Shown in pieces: positions 5,966 through 6,927 of a stretch of 6,927 nucleotides of DNA. The stretch is from Clostridia bacterium. GTDB lineage: Bacteria > Bacillota_A > Clostridia > Christensenellales > Aristaeellaceae. The stretch is taken from the NCBI GenBank assembly GCA_009783365.1, contig WRHG01000097.1, positions 1 to 6,927 on the forward strand, in the 5' to 3' direction. Below the pieces are notes generated by a model. That model ran no database searches. It was not told the origin of the DNA and was given only the letters and a program-made list of their open reading frames with translations. The stretch's first letter is position 1. Every line of letters starts with the position of its first letter. Position numbers and translations under genes: made by a program.

Positions 5966-6927
5966 TTGGCAAACCTGGTGCTGATGCCACAGATGGGCAT
6001 CTCAGAGGAAAGCGCAATTTTGACCCAATGGCATGTGCGCGAGGGCGATCCGATCAACGCAGGTGACACGCTGTTTTCCATCGAGACCGGCAAGTCGTCG
6101 TTCGATGTCCCCTCGGACTTCACAGGAACGTTGCTGAAGCAGATCGTGCCCGAGGGCGAGGAAGCGCTGATTAAAACCCCGGTATGCGCCATCGGCGAAG
6201 CAGGAGAAAGCTATGAGGCAGCCCCAAGCGCCGCGCCGGCACAGGCTACGGTAATTTCTCCCGCGCCCCGCGCCGCGCCAACCGCACTTCAGGCTGAACC
6301 GGCCCCATACGCCGGCTCCGACGGGCCTCGCCGCGTTGCCGTCTCGCCGCGCGCACGTACCTTGGCAGCCAAAGCCGACATTGATCCTGCGCTTGCAACG
6401 CCTACCGGCCCGGAAGGCCGCGTTATTGAGCGCGATATTCGTACCCTGCTGGAACATGGCGTGCAGCATACCGCTACGCCTGCCCCGGTTACACCGGTCC
6501 CTCATGCTGCCTCCGCCGCCGCATACGAAGACCGGCCCATGTCCTATCTGCGCAAAATCATCGCCAAGAATATGATGACATCGTTGGCGCAGACCGCTCA
6601 ACTCACCCATACCGCCTCCTTTGACGCCACCGGCATTCTGGCCTACAGGTCGCTGCTCAAGGAGGATCCTTTGACGAGCGGCGTTACGCTGACCGACATG
6701 GTCCTATACGCCGTCACACGCACACTGCCGGCCTTTCCCGAACTCAACGCCTGGGTACTGGAGGACGGCGGCGTCCTGCGCTATTTCAGCGAAGTCAACC
6801 TGGCGTGCGCCGTAGATACCGAAAAGGGCTTGATGGTGCCGGTGATCTTCGGCGCGTCCGGCCTGTCTTTGCTGCGGATCTCCCAGGCTCTCAAAGAGCT
6901 GGCCGAAGGCTGCAGAGCCGGGAATGC
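5966..6927 (+). CDS. 2-oxoacid/acetoin-type dehydrogenase complex E2 subunit (dihydrolipoamide acyltransferase), C-terminus outside the window
   Basis: Transfers the acyl group made by a thiamine-diphosphate E1 from its swinging lipoyl arm to CoA; it forms the core of the complex. The visible 320 residues show the standard order. The lipoyl domain is at about 3-77, with MPQMGISEE near the start and the lipoyl lysine K43 in I-E-T-G-K-S-S-F-D-V. An Ala/Pro-rich linker covers about 82-120. The peripheral E1/E3-binding domain covers about 122-160 (VAVSPRARTLA ... TPTGPEGRVIERDI). A second linker covers about 164-187. The catalytic domain starts near 190 (MSYLRKIIAKNM) and includes LACAVDTEKGLMVPVI at 279-294. 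The catalytic H-T-x-x-x-D-G motif would lie beyond the right edge. There is one lipoyl domain. Acetyl (pyruvate), branched-chain, 2-oxoglutarate and acetoin variants cannot be told apart here. The TTG start has a strong AAGGAGG. It is apparently cotranscribed with the regulator; no E1 precedes it, so E1 and E3 are expected downstream. Confidence 0.93.
   Translation, partial: MANLVLMPQMGISEESAILTQWHVREGDPINAGDTLFSIETGKSSFDVPSDFTGTLLKQIVPEGEEALIKTPVCAIGEAGESYEAAPSAAPAQATVISPAPRAAPTALQAEPAPYAGSDGPRRVAVSPRARTLAAKADIDPALATPTGPEGRVIERDIRTLLEHGVQHTATPAPVTPVPHAASAAAYEDRPMSYLRKIIAKNMMTSLAQTAQLTHTASFDATGILAYRSLLKEDPLTSGVTLTDMVLYAVTRTLPAFPELNAWVLEDGGVLRYFSEVNLACAVDTEKGLMVPVIFGASGLSLLRISQALKELAEGCRAGN

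Noticed and set aside
6002..6610. Open frame of about 200 codons on the minus strand opposite the E2 gene
   Set aside because: Its composition is dominated by Gly, Arg and Cys with no recognisable domain, as expected from the reverse of a GC-rich Ala/Pro linker region; the plus-strand E2 reading is unmistakable.
1..6927. CRISPR arrays, tRNA or rRNA genes, insertion sequences, phage att sites
   Set aside because: No spaced direct repeats, no cloverleaf or rRNA sequence, and no transposase or integrase frames were seen; nearly all the DNA is accounted for by the listed genes and the divergent promoter region.

Overview
The window looks like a sugar- or polyol-uptake and catabolism locus from a bacterium of moderately high GC content. 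Strong AAGGAGG-type ribosome binding sites, TTG/GTG starts and textbook sigma-A promoters suggest a Gram-positive anaerobe of the Clostridia type. This is inference: no RNA gene or marker protein fixes the taxonomy, and the transporter's binding protein lacks the lipobox cysteine usual in Gram-positives.

Layout. A divergent promoter region (about 4928-5168) separates two transcription units. The leftward (minus-strand) unit is a complete CUT2 (ribose-type) ABC transporter in the order ATPase (3431-4927), permease (2430-3434), second permease (1412-2437), secreted binding protein (234-1391). The first three genes overlap by a few bases, and the binding protein follows after 20 nt. A GC-rich hairpin at 194-218 follows the binding-protein stop. 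A further leftward gene starts at 80 and runs off the left edge; its first 26 residues resemble a uroporphyrinogen-decarboxylase-family N-terminus. The rightward (plus-strand) unit is a DeoR-family repressor (5169-5939), followed 26 nt later by the E2 (lipoyl acyltransferase) subunit of a 2-oxoacid/acetoin-type dehydrogenase complex (from 5966, cut by the right edge).

How the parts fit. The binding protein captures a small sugar or polyol. The two unlike permeases, driven by the double-domain ATPase, import it. The DeoR protein, whose family usually senses phosphorylated sugars, probably controls both units through sites in the shared promoter region. A 10-base sequence occurs there twice in perfect inverted orientation. 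One copy lies between the -35 and -10 of the regulator's own promoter; the other lies upstream of the transporter promoter. The E2 subunit implies that a downstream metabolite is a 2-oxoacid or alpha-hydroxyketone that is oxidatively cleaved onto CoA. The E1 and E3 partners would have to lie to the right of the window. The substrate cannot be named from this sequence.

The genes belong to known families. The unusual points are the pairing of this transporter and regulator with a lipoyl E2, the roughly 75-residue N-terminal extension on the binding protein, and the operator architecture.
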